64,000 nt of DNA from Paenibacillus sedimenti (GCF_014534655.1 NZ_JACVVD010000017.1:1-64000), one strand, 5' to 3'. Counted from the stretch's first letter, positions 49,636-58,970 are shown. Numbers and translations are program-made. The notes: a model not told the origin generated them from the letters alone.

Positions 49636-49704
49636 CCGATTGTCTAATGTTAGTTAATGGAAAATATTTTCAACACACAAACCAAAGATTTTCTGGACAA
49701 TCGG
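49636..49704. repeat. Perfect 9-bp inverted repeat between two small genes
   Basis: CCGATTGTC (49636-49644) pairs with GACAATCGG (49696-49704) across a 51-base AT-rich loop, immediately after the 61-residue gene. There is no T run, so it is an RNA-processing or regulatory stem more than a terminator. Confidence 0.4.
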
Positions 49705-49745
49705 GCACAATCTTACTGTGAGATACAAAAAAAGGAGCGATGAAC

Positions 49746-50108
49746 ATGTTACAGGGCGGTTCTTTATGGGCAGGTCTTATTTCCGGAGGGTTATCTCAAT
49801 TCCAGGATACGAGAGATTTAACGACCGGACACATGAATGCAAAAGAATATACGGTCAAAACGACGGGTAACGTGACCGGAGCTCTTGGCGTAATGGCAGG
49901 TATTGAATATGGAGCGATGCTTGGAACGACGGTATTACCTGGAGTAGGGACAGTTGTTGGGTCGATTGTCGGTGGGTTAGTGGGTAACAGTTTGGGTCAT
50001 TCGCTCGGAACGCAAGCCGGCAATGCGCTTGTTAATAATCGTTTATTGAATAATGTAACGAAGTCGGTAATGCCATCTTCAGAGAATGGGTCAGCACATC
50101 AAGTATAA
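49746..50108 (+). CDS. Glycine-zipper membrane protein
   Basis: 120 residues. A central region rich in Gly at spaced positions (GALGVMAGIEYGAMLGTTVLPGVGT and VVGSIVGGLVGNSLGHSLG) forms a glycine-zipper hairpin of two membrane helices. AAAGGAG is eight bases before ATG 49746 and only two before ATG 49740. It belongs to the rightward small-gene pair divergent from the ATPase. The role is unknown; possibly stress-related membrane protection. Confidence 0.65.
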   Translation: MLQGGSLWAGLISGGLSQFQDTRDLTTGHMNAKEYTVKTTGNVTGALGVMAGIEYGAMLGTTVLPGVGTVVGSIVGGLVGNSLGHSLGTQAGNALVNNRLLNNVTKSVMPSSENGSAHQV

Positions 50109-50140
50109 GCATGATTCCTAATAAGGAAGCATCTTCTATC

Positions 50141-50173
50141 ACTCGCTAACTCTACAACTATAGCGGGTTTTTC
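50141..50173 (+). terminator. Terminator before ppk
   Basis: ACTCGCTA (50141-50148) pairs with TAGCGGGT (50161-50168), one G-T pair, then T5-6. Confidence 0.65.
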
Positions 50174-50198
50174 TCTATTTTCATAAGAAAGGTAAGAT

Positions 50199-52340
50199 AT
50201 GAACAAATACATCAATCGCGATTTAAGCTGGCTTCAATTCAACAGACGCGTTCTTGAAGAAGCTCAAGATAACAATACTCCACTGCTCGAACGAGCCAAA
50301 TTTTTATCGATCGTATCGACCAATCTGGATGAATTTGTAAGCGTTAGAGTTGCCGGAATTATGGATAAAATCAAAGCGGGGAATGTTGAATCGGATTTTA
50401 CAGGGTTCACGCCCCCGGAATTGCTTAATGAAATAGAAAGAATGATAGATCAACTGATTAAGGACCAGTATCAAGCACATGACCGTATAATCAGATTGCT
50501 TAAGAATGAAGGTATTGCTTTTACAACTTATGGCGAATTGGATGACGATCAAAAAAAGGAAATGGAAGCCTATTATTTTCAATGGGTTTTCCCTGTATTA
50601 ACACCTTTAGCCGTTGATAAAAGCCGCCCTTTTCCCTTGGTTCGCTCCAAAAGCGTTTATTTAGCTGTTGTTCTTAAGCAATCTGCCGATATATCGGATA
50701 TGGAAACACATGTTGCCCTGGTTGAAATTCCAGCTAATTTATCGCGATTTATCGAAGTCTCTTCCCAAATAGACAGTAAAAAGCGATACTTTATTCTGCT
50801 CGAAGATTTGATAAAGGGACATATGCATACCTTATTTAATCTGTATTCGCCTGTTGCTTTCCATTCATTTCGCTTAACCCGCAATGCCGATTTGGTGGTG
50901 GATGAGGAAGGATCGGATGATCTTCTTGATGAAATGGAAAAGGTGCTACGAAAGAGAAAGCGGGGGACTCCGGTTCGATTGGAGATCGAAAAGGGTTTTG
51001 ATCTTGCTGCGCTAGAGCTTATTAAAAACGAACTGGAAATCGATCATCATCTGCTGATTACAGCTGAAGGACCAGTGGATTTGAGTTTCTACATGCAATT
51101 TGCAAGCTCGATAACGGGTTATGAACATCTCAAGTATCCGAAATTTGAGCCGATGTATCCCCGGGAATTTTCACATACAGACGATTTTTTTTCCGTACTC
51201 CGGAAGAGGGATGTTGTTGTTTATCATCCGTACGAATCATTTGAAGCCGTAACTGATTTTATCGGGCAATCGGCCGCCGATCCGGATGTTTTGGCCATTA
51301 AAATGACTTTATACCGGGTAAATGGCGATTCGAGGATTATTCAGGCACTTATCCGTGCAGCAGAAGCGGGTAAACAAGTTACCGTGATTGTTGAATTGAA
51401 AGCCCGTTTTGATGAAGCGAGAAATATTGAATGGGCTAAAGAATTGGAGAGAGCCGGATGTCATGTTGTGTATGGGTTAGCAGGTTTGAAAATTCATTGC
51501 AAAATGACGTTGGTTGTACGCAGGGAAGCGGATTCTTTGAATCGATATATTCACGTAGCATCAGGAAATTATAATGAAGTATCCGCACGATTGTTCACAG
51601 ATATAGGGCTTTTCACATCCGATCCGGATATATGTGAAGATGTTGCTAATGTATTCAACAAGATAACAGGATTTTACATCCCGAGAAGTTGGCACTACCT
51701 GGACGTTGCTCCGACACACTTAAAACAGCGGTTATTTAGTTTAATTAGGCGCGAATCAGAGAATGCTTCTTTAGGAAAAGCGGCAAGAATTATTGTCAAA
51801 GTGAACGCTCTGGCTAATCAAGAGGTTACGGATCAGCTATATGCTGCTTCCCAAGCAGGAGTTCGCATTGATCTGATTGTTCGCGGCATATGCACTTTAC
51901 GTCCCGGGATCCCAGGTTTAAGCGATAATATTGCCGTTCGCAGCATTGTAGATCGTTTTTTGGAACATTCCCGCGTTTTTTATTTTAAGAATGCGGGTTC
52001 CCCTCAAGTATGGGTATCAAGCAGCGACTGGATGACAAGAAATCTGGATCACCGAATTGAATTGATGTGCCCGATTTTAGATCATCGGCAAAAATCAATT
52101 CTCATTCACTATTTAATGCTGCTGCTTGATGATAATGTAAAGGCTCGGCAACTACTGCCCGATGGCAGCTATATAAGGGTAGACAATCAAAAGCTATCTT
52201 GCCGCAGCCAGTTGGAGGCCAAGGATCTAGTTATGGTGAAATATAGTAGTTCTGCTATTCCAATGAAAGATGAGGAAATTGCCGTACCTCTAGAAAATTA
52301 TATAGAACATGACAATCATAAGCCGGTTATTTATCATTGA
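50199..52340 (+). CDS. ppk1: Polyphosphate kinase 1
   Basis: A full-length PPK1 of 713 residues. N-terminal YINRDLSWLQFNRRVLEEA is followed by the phospholipase-D-like core with autophosphorylated His in GLAGLKIHCKM (about 433) and second His in RYIHVASGNYN (about 451), and Arg/Tyr-rich sites. It reversibly makes inorganic polyphosphate from ATP. AAAGGT is a moderate ribosome site. It is monocistronic with its own terminator. No exopolyphosphatase gene is adjacent. Confidence 0.95.
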   Translation: MNKYINRDLSWLQFNRRVLEEAQDNNTPLLERAKFLSIVSTNLDEFVSVRVAGIMDKIKAGNVESDFTGFTPPELLNEIERMIDQLIKDQYQAHDRIIRLLKNEGIAFTTYGELDDDQKKEMEAYYFQWVFPVLTPLAVDKSRPFPLVRSKSVYLAVVLKQSADISDMETHVALVEIPANLSRFIEVSSQIDSKKRYFILLEDLIKGHMHTLFNLYSPVAFHSFRLTRNADLVVDEEGSDDLLDEMEKVLRKRKRGTPVRLEIEKGFDLAALELIKNELEIDHHLLITAEGPVDLSFYMQFASSITGYEHLKYPKFEPMYPREFSHTDDFFSVLRKRDVVVYHPYESFEAVTDFIGQSAADPDVLAIKMTLYRVNGDSRIIQALIRAAEAGKQVTVIVELKARFDEARNIEWAKELERAGCHVVYGLAGLKIHCKMTLVVRREADSLNRYIHVASGNYNEVSARLFTDIGLFTSDPDICEDVANVFNKITGFYIPRSWHYLDVAPTHLKQRLFSLIRRESENASLGKAARIIVKVNALANQEVTDQLYAASQAGVRIDLIVRGICTLRPGIPGLSDNIAVRSIVDRFLEHSRVFYFKNAGSPQVWVSSSDWMTRNLDHRIELMCPILDHRQKSILIHYLMLLLDDNVKARQLLPDGSYIRVDNQKLSCRSQLEAKDLVMVKYSSSAIPMKDEEIAVPLENYIEHDNHKPVIYH

Positions 52341-52401
52341 AGGAATTAAAGATGTCGATTCCGAAGTCAAGAAGAAATTTAGCTTCCAGTAATTGGAAAT
52401 T

Positions 52402-52437
52402 AGTCTGCCAAATAAAATTTTATCTGGCAGACTTTTA
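52402..52437 (+). terminator. Terminator of ppk
   Basis: AGTCTGCCA (52402-52410) and TGGCAGACT (52425-52433), a perfect 9-bp stem followed by T-rich sequence. Confidence 0.8.
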
Positions 52438-52494
52438 TTATTTAATGGTACTGTAGGTGTAATAAAGGTATCGAGCAGGGGGATTTATGGAGAA

Positions 52495-53745
52495 ATGATC
52501 AACGACTACAGAGATTTACTGCTGAATTTATTCCTAGTTTTCCTACCGATAACTTTGTATGCGAATGTAATCAAAGCAGATCGAACGCAACTATATAATC
52601 GGGCTTTCACGTTTGTCCTTTTTTGTGCTGCGCTCATTTTGACGATGTCTTTTCCTGTTGTTATTAATCAATCTACGTTTGATTTCCGCGCTGTTCCGCT
52701 GGCTATCGGGTCATTATACGGGGGCGTTTATGTCTCGATTTTGCTATATGCCTGTTTAATGGTCTACCGTTTCATCCTTGGAAGTCTTAATTCCGTGGAA
52801 TATTTCTTCTCGATCGTTCCTACTTTTATTGCGATCCTCTGGTTTATAAGAAAGTTTCCGGCTTTTACTTTGTATCAAAAAATATTTTCATCAGTACTCG
52901 TCTATTTCATTATTCGTGTAGGTTCGTTCATTACATATTCGTACCTGACCAATAACCTAGGCTCTATGGCAAGGAACACATTGATTGAAATCATATTGTT
53001 TCAATGCTTCGTATCAGGCATTTTTGTTTATATTTTGGAGGTTTTCAAGAAAAACTCCCGCTTGCGCGAAGAAATTATGAAGAGCGAGAAGATCAAAATC
53101 GTCAGCGAAATTGCCGCATCCGTCGCTCATGAGGTCAGGAATCCGTTAACTTCGGTCAGAGGCTTCATTCAATTAATGGGCAAGGACGATCTATCGAAAG
53201 AGAACAGGCGCTACTACCAAAAAATATGTTTGGATGAGCTGGATCGGGCGCAGCAAATCATTTCTGATTATTTAACCTTCGCCAAACCGGATCCCGAAAA
53301 AATAGAAGAAATTCATGTGGCCCAAGAAATCGATTATGTGACGAACGTCCTGATCTCCTATGCCAACTATCAAAATGTGCAAATCATCAAACAAATGCCT
53401 GAGGAACAGCTTTATATTCTCGGCGACAAATTTAAACTGCGTCAGGCACTCATCAATATTGGAAAAAACAGCATTGAAGCCATGCCGGACGGAGGGCATT
53501 TAACTTTCACGCTTCGTAAAATAAACAAGTACGTCTTGATATCGATAGCCGATACGGGTGTGGGCATGACCGCGGAACAAATCAATCGGCTGGGGACTCC
53601 CTATTATTCGACCAAAGATAAGGGGACAGGCCTGGGTACGATGGTTTCCTTCAGTATCATTCGCAAGATGCACGGAAAGATCGAGGTCACAAGTGAAAAA
53701 GGAAAAGGGACGACGCACGAGATTTCCCTGGAAATGATGGTCTGA
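52495..53745 (+). CDS. KinB-like membrane sensor histidine kinase
   Basis: 416 residues. The N-terminal 5TMR-LYT-type sensor region has about six membrane helices (IGSLYGGVYVSILLYACLMVYRF). The HisKA domain has SVAHEVRNPLTSVRGFIQLM (His about 214), then HATPase with N box IGKNSIEAMP, G1 DTGVGM and G2 GTGLGT. This matches the sporulation kinase B group that feeds the Spo0 phosphorelay. The start at 52495 is the first ATG before the first helix (AGGGGG 12 bases and GGAG 2-3 bases ahead). The frame is open back to 52393. Confidence 0.8.
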   Translation: MINDYRDLLLNLFLVFLPITLYANVIKADRTQLYNRAFTFVLFCAALILTMSFPVVINQSTFDFRAVPLAIGSLYGGVYVSILLYACLMVYRFILGSLNSVEYFFSIVPTFIAILWFIRKFPAFTLYQKIFSSVLVYFIIRVGSFITYSYLTNNLGSMARNTLIEIILFQCFVSGIFVYILEVFKKNSRLREEIMKSEKIKIVSEIAASVAHEVRNPLTSVRGFIQLMGKDDLSKENRRYYQKICLDELDRAQQIISDYLTFAKPDPEKIEEIHVAQEIDYVTNVLISYANYQNVQIIKQMPEEQLYILGDKFKLRQALINIGKNSIEAMPDGGHLTFTLRKINKYVLISIADTGVGMTAEQINRLGTPYYSTKDKGTGLGTMVSFSIIRKMHGKIEVTSEKGKGTTHEISLEMMV

Positions 53746-53767
53746 CCTCCAAGATTACCGATTTTCT

Positions 53768-53839
53768 ATGAGCCGTCGGGAGGAGCTGATCGAGCGGTTC
53801 GAAAGCTGGCTGACGCCTGCCTCAACCCGCGAGGCATGA
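53768..53839 (+). other. Tiny coding-like remnant
   Basis: An ATG-initiated frame of 23 codons (SRREELIERFESWLTPA) reads like a protein start but ends at TGA. It may be the truncated beginning of a gene lost between the kinase and the LysR regulator. Confidence 0.2.
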
Positions 53840-53844
53840 CAGTT

Positions 53845-54732
53845 TCAATCTGCCGGTTTCTCCAGCTTCGCTACAAAAGCCGCCGCGCTATTAGAGAGCG
53901 GCATATTTTTCAGCGTAATAATGCCGATTTTGGTAGAGGGAATAACGACATCCAGCTTCACTTCAAATAAGGTGCCTTCTTCCAGCTCCTTGGCGACGAA
54001 TTCTTTGGTAACGAAAGAGACGCCGAAGCCGATTTTGGCAAATTCGATGAGGAGATCGACGCTGCCGAGCTCGATTTCGGGCTCCAGGATGAGCCCGTGC
54101 TCCTGGAATAAGCGGGTGATGAATTTACGCGAGCTGCTGTTCCGCGAAAACAGAATGATCGGGTAGCTCAACAGCTTGGAGAGTGATACGCGATGTTTAC
54201 TGAGCTCACGATACTTTGGCCCCGTGACAAAGCAATCCTGAATCGTGATGCCTTCGCGGACTTGCAGCTGATCATCAAGTATCGGCGTCCGTACGATGCC
54301 CATATCGATCTTGCCTTCCTTCAGCTGCTTCACGATTTCCGGCGTTGTGCCGTTCACGAGGTTGATTTGCACATGCGGGAATTGTTCGTGGAACGATTCC
54401 AAGAACGGCAATAAGTAATGTTTGCAAAGGGAGTCGCTGCCGCCGATTTTAATTTCTCCGCTGGAGAAATTACGGAGCTCGCTCAATTTCACCTCCGCTA
54501 GAGAGATGAAATTGTAAGCTTGTTCGATATAGGAATACAGGACAGCGCCTTCCTTCGTGAGTTCAACGCCTTTGGACGTCCGGGCGAACAGCTGAAGTCC
54601 AAGATTGTCCTCAAGCAGCTTAATGGAGTGGGATACGCTCGGTTGGGTGATGAAGAGTTCTTTTGCAGCTTTGGACAAGCTGCCGGATTTAGCGGTCAGG
54701 TAAAAAACTTTATAAAGCTCAAAGTTAATCAT
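53845..54732 (-). CDS. LysR-family transcriptional regulator
   Basis: 295 residues. The winged HTH lies in the first 60 residues (FYLTAKSGSLSKAAKELFITQPSVS). The effector-binding domain follows (IKIGGSDSLCKHYLLPFLESF, KEGKIDMGIVRTP, FAKIGFGVSFV). ATG 54732 follows GAAGGTG; an upstream start at 54768 would lie over the probable promoter. It is divergent from the transketolase-transaldolase pair, whose control is its most likely task. The effector is unknown. Confidence 0.85.
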   Translation of the reverse strand: MINFELYKVFYLTAKSGSLSKAAKELFITQPSVSHSIKLLEDNLGLQLFARTSKGVELTKEGAVLYSYIEQAYNFISLAEVKLSELRNFSSGEIKIGGSDSLCKHYLLPFLESFHEQFPHVQINLVNGTTPEIVKQLKEGKIDMGIVRTPILDDQLQVREGITIQDCFVTGPKYRELSKHRVSLSKLLSYPIILFSRNSSSRKFITRLFQEHGLILEPEIELGSVDLLIEFAKIGFGVSFVTKEFVAKELEEGTLFEVKLDVVIPSTKIGIITLKNMPLSNSAAAFVAKLEKPAD

Positions 54733-54847
54733 ATAGACACCTTCTATAGCGAGTATCGAAACTATCAATTATTTGAATGCACTGGCTATCCTTATAATAA
54801 AGGGTAGATAGGGCGAACACAAACGAATTGATGGAGGCGAACTTATT

Positions 54848-56875
54848 TTGAATCAGACGACGGTTTCTATTGAAGAACTGAGCATTAATACGATTAGAAC
54901 GCTTACAATCGATGCGGTCGAGAAGGCGCAGATGGGTCATCCGGGCATGCCGATGGGGGCGGCACCGATGGCGTACGCGCTCTGGACGCGGCATCTTAAA
55001 CATAACCCGGTCAACCCAAAGTGGGCAGACCGCGACCGTTTTGTCCTCTCGGCCGGGCATGGCTCGATGCTGCTTTACAGCTTGCTGCACTTAAGCGGGT
55101 ACGACGTATCGCTGGACGATATCAAGGAGTTCCGCCAGTGGGGCAGCCGTACGCCGGGACATCCCGAGTATGGTCACACGGCGGGCGTAGAAGCGACGAC
55201 TGGACCTCTCGGTCAAGGCGTAGCGATGGCAGTCGGCATGGCGATGGCCGAAGCGCATCAGGCTTCGGTGTACAACCGGGAAGGCTTCCCGATCGTCGAT
55301 CACTATACGTATTCGATCTGCGGTGACGGCGACTTGATGGAAGGCGTATCGAGCGAAGCCGCTTCGCTTGCAGGCCATCTGAAGCTCGGCAAGCTTATCG
55401 TGCTCTACGATTCGAATGACATCTCGCTGGATGGCGAGCTGAACATGTCGTTTTCCGAGAATGTACGGACACGCTTTGAATCGTACGGGTGGCAGTATTT
55501 ACGCGTTGAGGAGCAAAACAACGTCGACGCGATCTCCGCAGCGATCGCGGAAGGGAAGGCGGATCCGGGCCGTCCGACCCTGATCGAGATCAAAACAACG
55601 ATCGGCTACGGCAGTCCGAACAAAGCCGGCAAAGGCGGTCACGGCGGCACGCACGGCAGTCCGCTCGGCAAGGAAGAGCTGCTGCTGACCAAGCAGGCGC
55701 TCGGTTGGCCGACGGAGCCGGATTTCTACGTGCCGGCTGAGGTTGTAGAGCACTTCGCCCGCTATAAGCAGCAGGGCGCGGAAGCCGAACATAGCTGGGA
55801 GCAGCTGTGGAATGAGTACGGGCAAGCTTATCCTGAGCTAGCCAAGCAGTTCGAGCTCGCTGCGCGCGGCGAGCTGCCTGCGGATTGGAACGCCGATGTG
55901 CCACGCTTCGGCGCTGATAGCGGCGCGGTCTCGACGCGCACCGCGTCCGGGAAAGTGCTGAACGCGCTGGCTCGGCGCGTGCCTTATCTCGTTGGAGGCT
56001 CCGCCGACTTGGCGAGCTCCAACATGACGATGCTGAACGACGCCGGGAACTTCAGCGCCGCCAACTATAGCGGCCGCAACTTCTGGTTCGGCGTTCGCGA
56101 ATTCGCGATGGGCGCAGCGTTGAACGGCATGCTGCTGCACGGCGGTTTGCGCGCCTTCGGCGGCACGTTCCTCGTGTTCAGCGACTACCTGCGCGGCGCG
56201 ATTCGCTTGTCCGCACTGATGAAGCAGCCTGTCGCGTATGTGTTCACGCACGACAGCATCGCAGTCGGCGAAGACGGACCGACGCACCAGCCGATCGAGC
56301 AGATCCCCTCCTTGCGGATGATCCCGGATCTGACGTTGTTCCGTCCGGCGGATGCCAACGAAACGGCGGCAGCTTGGGAGTACGTGATGCAAGCGAAGGA
56401 AGGTCCGTTTGTGTTCGCGCTCTCCCGCCAGAACTTGCCGGTGCTTCCGGGCACGGATACGCTCGCTTTTGCCAACATCAAGTACGGCGCATACGTCTTG
56501 TCCGATGCTGCCGAAGGCGCTCAGCCTGACGTTCAGCTGATCGCAACCGGCTCTGAAGTCAGTTTGGCGCTTGACGTTCAGAAACAATTGGCTCAAGATG
56601 GAATTAGAGCTCGCGTGATCTCGATGCCAAGCCGTGAACTGTTCGAGCAGCAGCCACCTGATGTACAGCAATCCATCCTTTTGCCGCACGTGAAAGCGAA
56701 CGTGGTGCTGGAGATGGCTTACCCTGCCGGATGGGATGATATCACAGGCGGCGAGGGCTTCGTCGTCGGAATCCGTAAATTCGGAGCATCAGCGAAAGCC
56801 GATAAAGTGATTCGCGAGTATGGTTTTACAGCAGAAGCGATCGTACAACAAATCAGACAGAAGTATTTCCAATAA
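54848..56875 (+). CDS. tkt: Transketolase
   Basis: A full-length 675-residue enzyme. The thiamine-diphosphate motif is CGDGDLMEGVSSEAASLAGHLKLGKLIVLYDSN, the N-terminal His is in GHPGMPMGAAPMAY, the transketolase signature is HDSIAVGEDGPTHQPIEQ and the C-terminal domain is normal. It transfers two-carbon units in the pentose phosphate pathway. The TTG start is ten bases after GGAGG. It has higher GC than the neighbouring genes. It is co-transcribed with the transaldolase 34 bases downstream. Confidence 0.95.
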   Translation: MNQTTVSIEELSINTIRTLTIDAVEKAQMGHPGMPMGAAPMAYALWTRHLKHNPVNPKWADRDRFVLSAGHGSMLLYSLLHLSGYDVSLDDIKEFRQWGSRTPGHPEYGHTAGVEATTGPLGQGVAMAVGMAMAEAHQASVYNREGFPIVDHYTYSICGDGDLMEGVSSEAASLAGHLKLGKLIVLYDSNDISLDGELNMSFSENVRTRFESYGWQYLRVEEQNNVDAISAAIAEGKADPGRPTLIEIKTTIGYGSPNKAGKGGHGGTHGSPLGKEELLLTKQALGWPTEPDFYVPAEVVEHFARYKQQGAEAEHSWEQLWNEYGQAYPELAKQFELAARGELPADWNADVPRFGADSGAVSTRTASGKVLNALARRVPYLVGGSADLASSNMTMLNDAGNFSAANYSGRNFWFGVREFAMGAALNGMLLHGGLRAFGGTFLVFSDYLRGAIRLSALMKQPVAYVFTHDSIAVGEDGPTHQPIEQIPSLRMIPDLTLFRPADANETAAAWEYVMQAKEGPFVFALSRQNLPVLPGTDTLAFANIKYGAYVLSDAAEGAQPDVQLIATGSEVSLALDVQKQLAQDGIRARVISMPSRELFEQQPPDVQQSILLPHVKANVVLEMAYPAGWDDITGGEGFVVGIRKFGASAKADKVIREYGFTAEAIVQQIRQKYFQ

Positions 56876-56909
56876 CGGCCCATAACGGGAGAAAAGGCAG
56901 GGATACGAA

Positions 56910-57566
56910 ATGAAATTGTTTATCGACACAGCTAATGTAGAGGAAATCCGCAAAGCGCACGAGCTTGGCGTTGTTGCTGGCGTTACAACTAACCCCTCGC
57001 TGATCGCGAAAGAGGGAAGAGACTTCTTCGAAACCGTGAAGGAGATTGTCTCCATTGTCGGTGAAGTGCCGATCAGTGCGGAAGTCATTTCTTTAAAAGC
57101 CGATGAAATGATCGAGCAGGGTAAGAAGCTTGCTGAACTTGGTTCAAGCATCGTGATCAAGCTTCCGATGACGGCTGACGGTTTGAAGGCAACTAACGTA
57201 TTTAGCAAACTGGGTATCCCGACGAATGTGACCTTGATTTTCAGCTCTACGCAGGCACTGCTGGCTGCCCGTGCAGGAGCGACATACGTGTCCCCATTCA
57301 TCGGCCGTCTCGATGATATCAACCAGATCGGCATGAATTTGATCAAAGAAATCAGCCAGATTTTCCAAGTACATGGCATTAAGTCAGAAATTATTGCAGC
57401 AAGCGTGCGTCATTCAGCTCACGTGATTGAAGCGGCTCTGGCCGGGTCTCATATTGCAACGGTACCTTATAAAGTTATTGAATCCATGATTAAGCACCCA
57501 TTAACCGATGCCGGAATCGAAAGATTTTTGGCGGATTGGGAAGGCGCGAAGCAAAATAGTTTTTAA
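56910..57566 (+). CDS. tal: Transaldolase (TalC/fructose-6-phosphate aldolase family)
   Basis: 218 residues, the short single-domain transaldolase type. FIDTAN is at the N-terminus, GVTTNPSLIAKEG follows, Schiff-base Lys84 is in IVIKLPMT, and TNVTLIF, ATYVSPFIGRLDD and IIAASVRHSAHV complete the barrel. GGAGAAAAG is ahead of the ATG. With transketolase it forms the non-oxidative pentose phosphate segment. A terminator follows. Confidence 0.9.
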   Translation: MKLFIDTANVEEIRKAHELGVVAGVTTNPSLIAKEGRDFFETVKEIVSIVGEVPISAEVISLKADEMIEQGKKLAELGSSIVIKLPMTADGLKATNVFSKLGIPTNVTLIFSSTQALLAARAGATYVSPFIGRLDDINQIGMNLIKEISQIFQVHGIKSEIIAASVRHSAHVIEAALAGSHIATVPYKVIESMIKHPLTDAGIERFLADWEGAKQNSF

Positions 57567-57573
57567 AAGAATG

Positions 57574-57606
57574 AGGGCTCGCCTGTAAAAGGCGGGTCTT
57601 TTTTTC
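57574..57606 (+). terminator. Terminator of tkt-tal
   Basis: AGGGCTCGCC (57574-57583) pairs with GGCGGGTCTT (57591-57600), with three G-T pairs, then a run of T. Confidence 0.7.
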
Positions 57607-57611
57607 ACGCG

Positions 57612-58226
57612 CTAATCCTGTAAATATTGATAAGTTCGTAAATACTGCATGATCTGTTCAGCGGATTCTATAAGCGTCTGGGAATCCGTCTGAATGACGA
57701 TTTCAGGCTGCAAAGGCGGTTCGTAGGGAGCTGAGATTCCTGTAAATTCACGGATCTCTCCTGTTCTCGCTTTCTTATACAGACCCTTAGGGTCACGCTG
57801 CTCACAAACGTCCAGCGGACATTTTACATAGACCTCAATAAAATCCCCAGCTTCAAACAAGGCCCGTGCTGCATCGCGGTCAACTCTGTATGGCGAAATC
57901 AGGCTTAGTAAAGTTATGATTCCGGCGTCAACAAATAGCTTGGCTGCTTCTGCGCTGCGCCGAATGTTTTCTCTCCTGTCGTCGGCGGAAAAACCAAGGT
58001 CACGATTCAACCCGTGCCGCAGATTATCTCCGTCCAATACATACGCAGAGACGTTTCTCTCAAAAAGCAACCGTTCGATTTCGAAGGAAATCGAAGATTT
58101 ACCGGAACCGGATAGCCCAGTAAGCCATATGATACAGCCTTTATGCCGATTACGGTGATAACGGTCGGATTTCATAACCTTACTTTGCTGGCGGTATATG
58201 TGTTTTTGATCCGTTTCATTTTCCAT
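57612..58226 (-). CDS. cysC: Adenylylsulfate (APS) kinase
   Basis: 204 residues. The P-loop GLSGSGKS is at 37-44, followed by the LDGDNLRHGLNRDLGFS substrate block, the phospho-Ser loop LLSLISPY and the FIEVYVKCPLDVCEQRDPKGLYKKA lid typical of CysC. It makes PAPS from APS. GGGGGAG precedes the ATG. No cysD/cysN/cysH gene is nearby, so it is an orphan copy, possibly supplying PAPS for a sulfotransferase. Confidence 0.9.
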   Translation of the reverse strand: MENETDQKHIYRQQSKVMKSDRYHRNRHKGCIIWLTGLSGSGKSSISFEIERLLFERNVSAYVLDGDNLRHGLNRDLGFSADDRRENIRRSAEAAKLFVDAGIITLLSLISPYRVDRDAARALFEAGDFIEVYVKCPLDVCEQRDPKGLYKKARTGEIREFTGISAPYEPPLQPEIVIQTDSQTLIESAEQIMQYLRTYQYLQD

Positions 58227-58414
58227 CCAAGACTCCCCCTGTTGGTTTAATAAGGGTTAACATTATAATGTATGGATAATTAAGATCCAATTCTTGTACA
58301 AATCGACTAATGAAACATACCATATTAGAGCGCTCAGGAAATTGCACGGTGTTGGACTGTAATCGGTGGTTGCATTAATATAAACGGTATGTGTGAACAG
58401 AAAGGGGTTTTCGT

Positions 58415-58906
58415 ATGATTATTAGCGACATTCTGCATTTTGAACAAGAGCGCCACCTGTTGCCGCCGGCGGTGCAAAGAGGCATCGAATACATTCTGAG
58501 CCATAATCTGAGTGAAGCCGAACTCGGGAGACATCCGCTTGAAGGGGACAACGGGGACTTGATGTTTGCCAACGTACAGGAATCCATTACCTGCCCGAAG
58601 CAGGAACAGAAGCCGGAATCTCATGCTATCTATACCGATATACAATTTCTGGTCAGCGGCGAAGAGCGGTTATGCGTCTACAAACTCCAGCCGGACGTCA
58701 AAATCGTAGACAATAAATTCGACTCGCACGATATTGCCTTTTACGAATTAGAAGCGAAGCACCTTGAAACTGATATTATTTTGAAACCAGGCATGTATGC
58801 GGTCTTCTTTCCTTCGGATATTCATCGGCCGAACTGCTCGGTGCAAGAGCAGACGACGAACAAAAAAATCGTAGTCAAAATTCATAGTGATCTTCTGCAG
58901 CTTTAA
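58415..58906 (+). CDS. YhcH/YjgK/YiaL-family cupin protein
   Basis: 163 residues with DUF386 features: HAIYTDIQFLVSGEE (metal-binding His and acidic residue), then FFPSDIHRPNC near the end. It is a small double-stranded beta-helix cupin implicated in sugar-acid (for example sialic acid or beta-galactoside) metabolism. GAAAGGGG lies ahead of the ATG. It is monocistronic, closed by a hairpin. The exact reaction is not known. Confidence 0.8.
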   Translation: MIISDILHFEQERHLLPPAVQRGIEYILSHNLSEAELGRHPLEGDNGDLMFANVQESITCPKQEQKPESHAIYTDIQFLVSGEERLCVYKLQPDVKIVDNKFDSHDIAFYELEAKHLETDIILKPGMYAVFFPSDIHRPNCSVQEQTTNKKIVVKIHSDLLQL

Positions 58907-58923
58907 CCCGATTCCAGTATCTG

Positions 58924-58970
58924 AACTTTCCGAAGGCCATATCTCGTGGCTGCGGAAAGTTTCTTTAATT
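58924..58970 (+). terminator. Terminator after the YhcH-family gene
   Basis: AACTTTCCG (58924-58932) pairs with CGGAAAGTT (58953-58961). An inner GGCCA/TGGCT pair extends it, and a T-rich tail follows. Confidence 0.7.

Noticed and set aside
55021..56689. Long open frames on the opposite and alternative strands across transketolase
   Set aside because: They are shadows caused by high GC and strong codon bias; the proteins are Arg/Ala-rich without domains.
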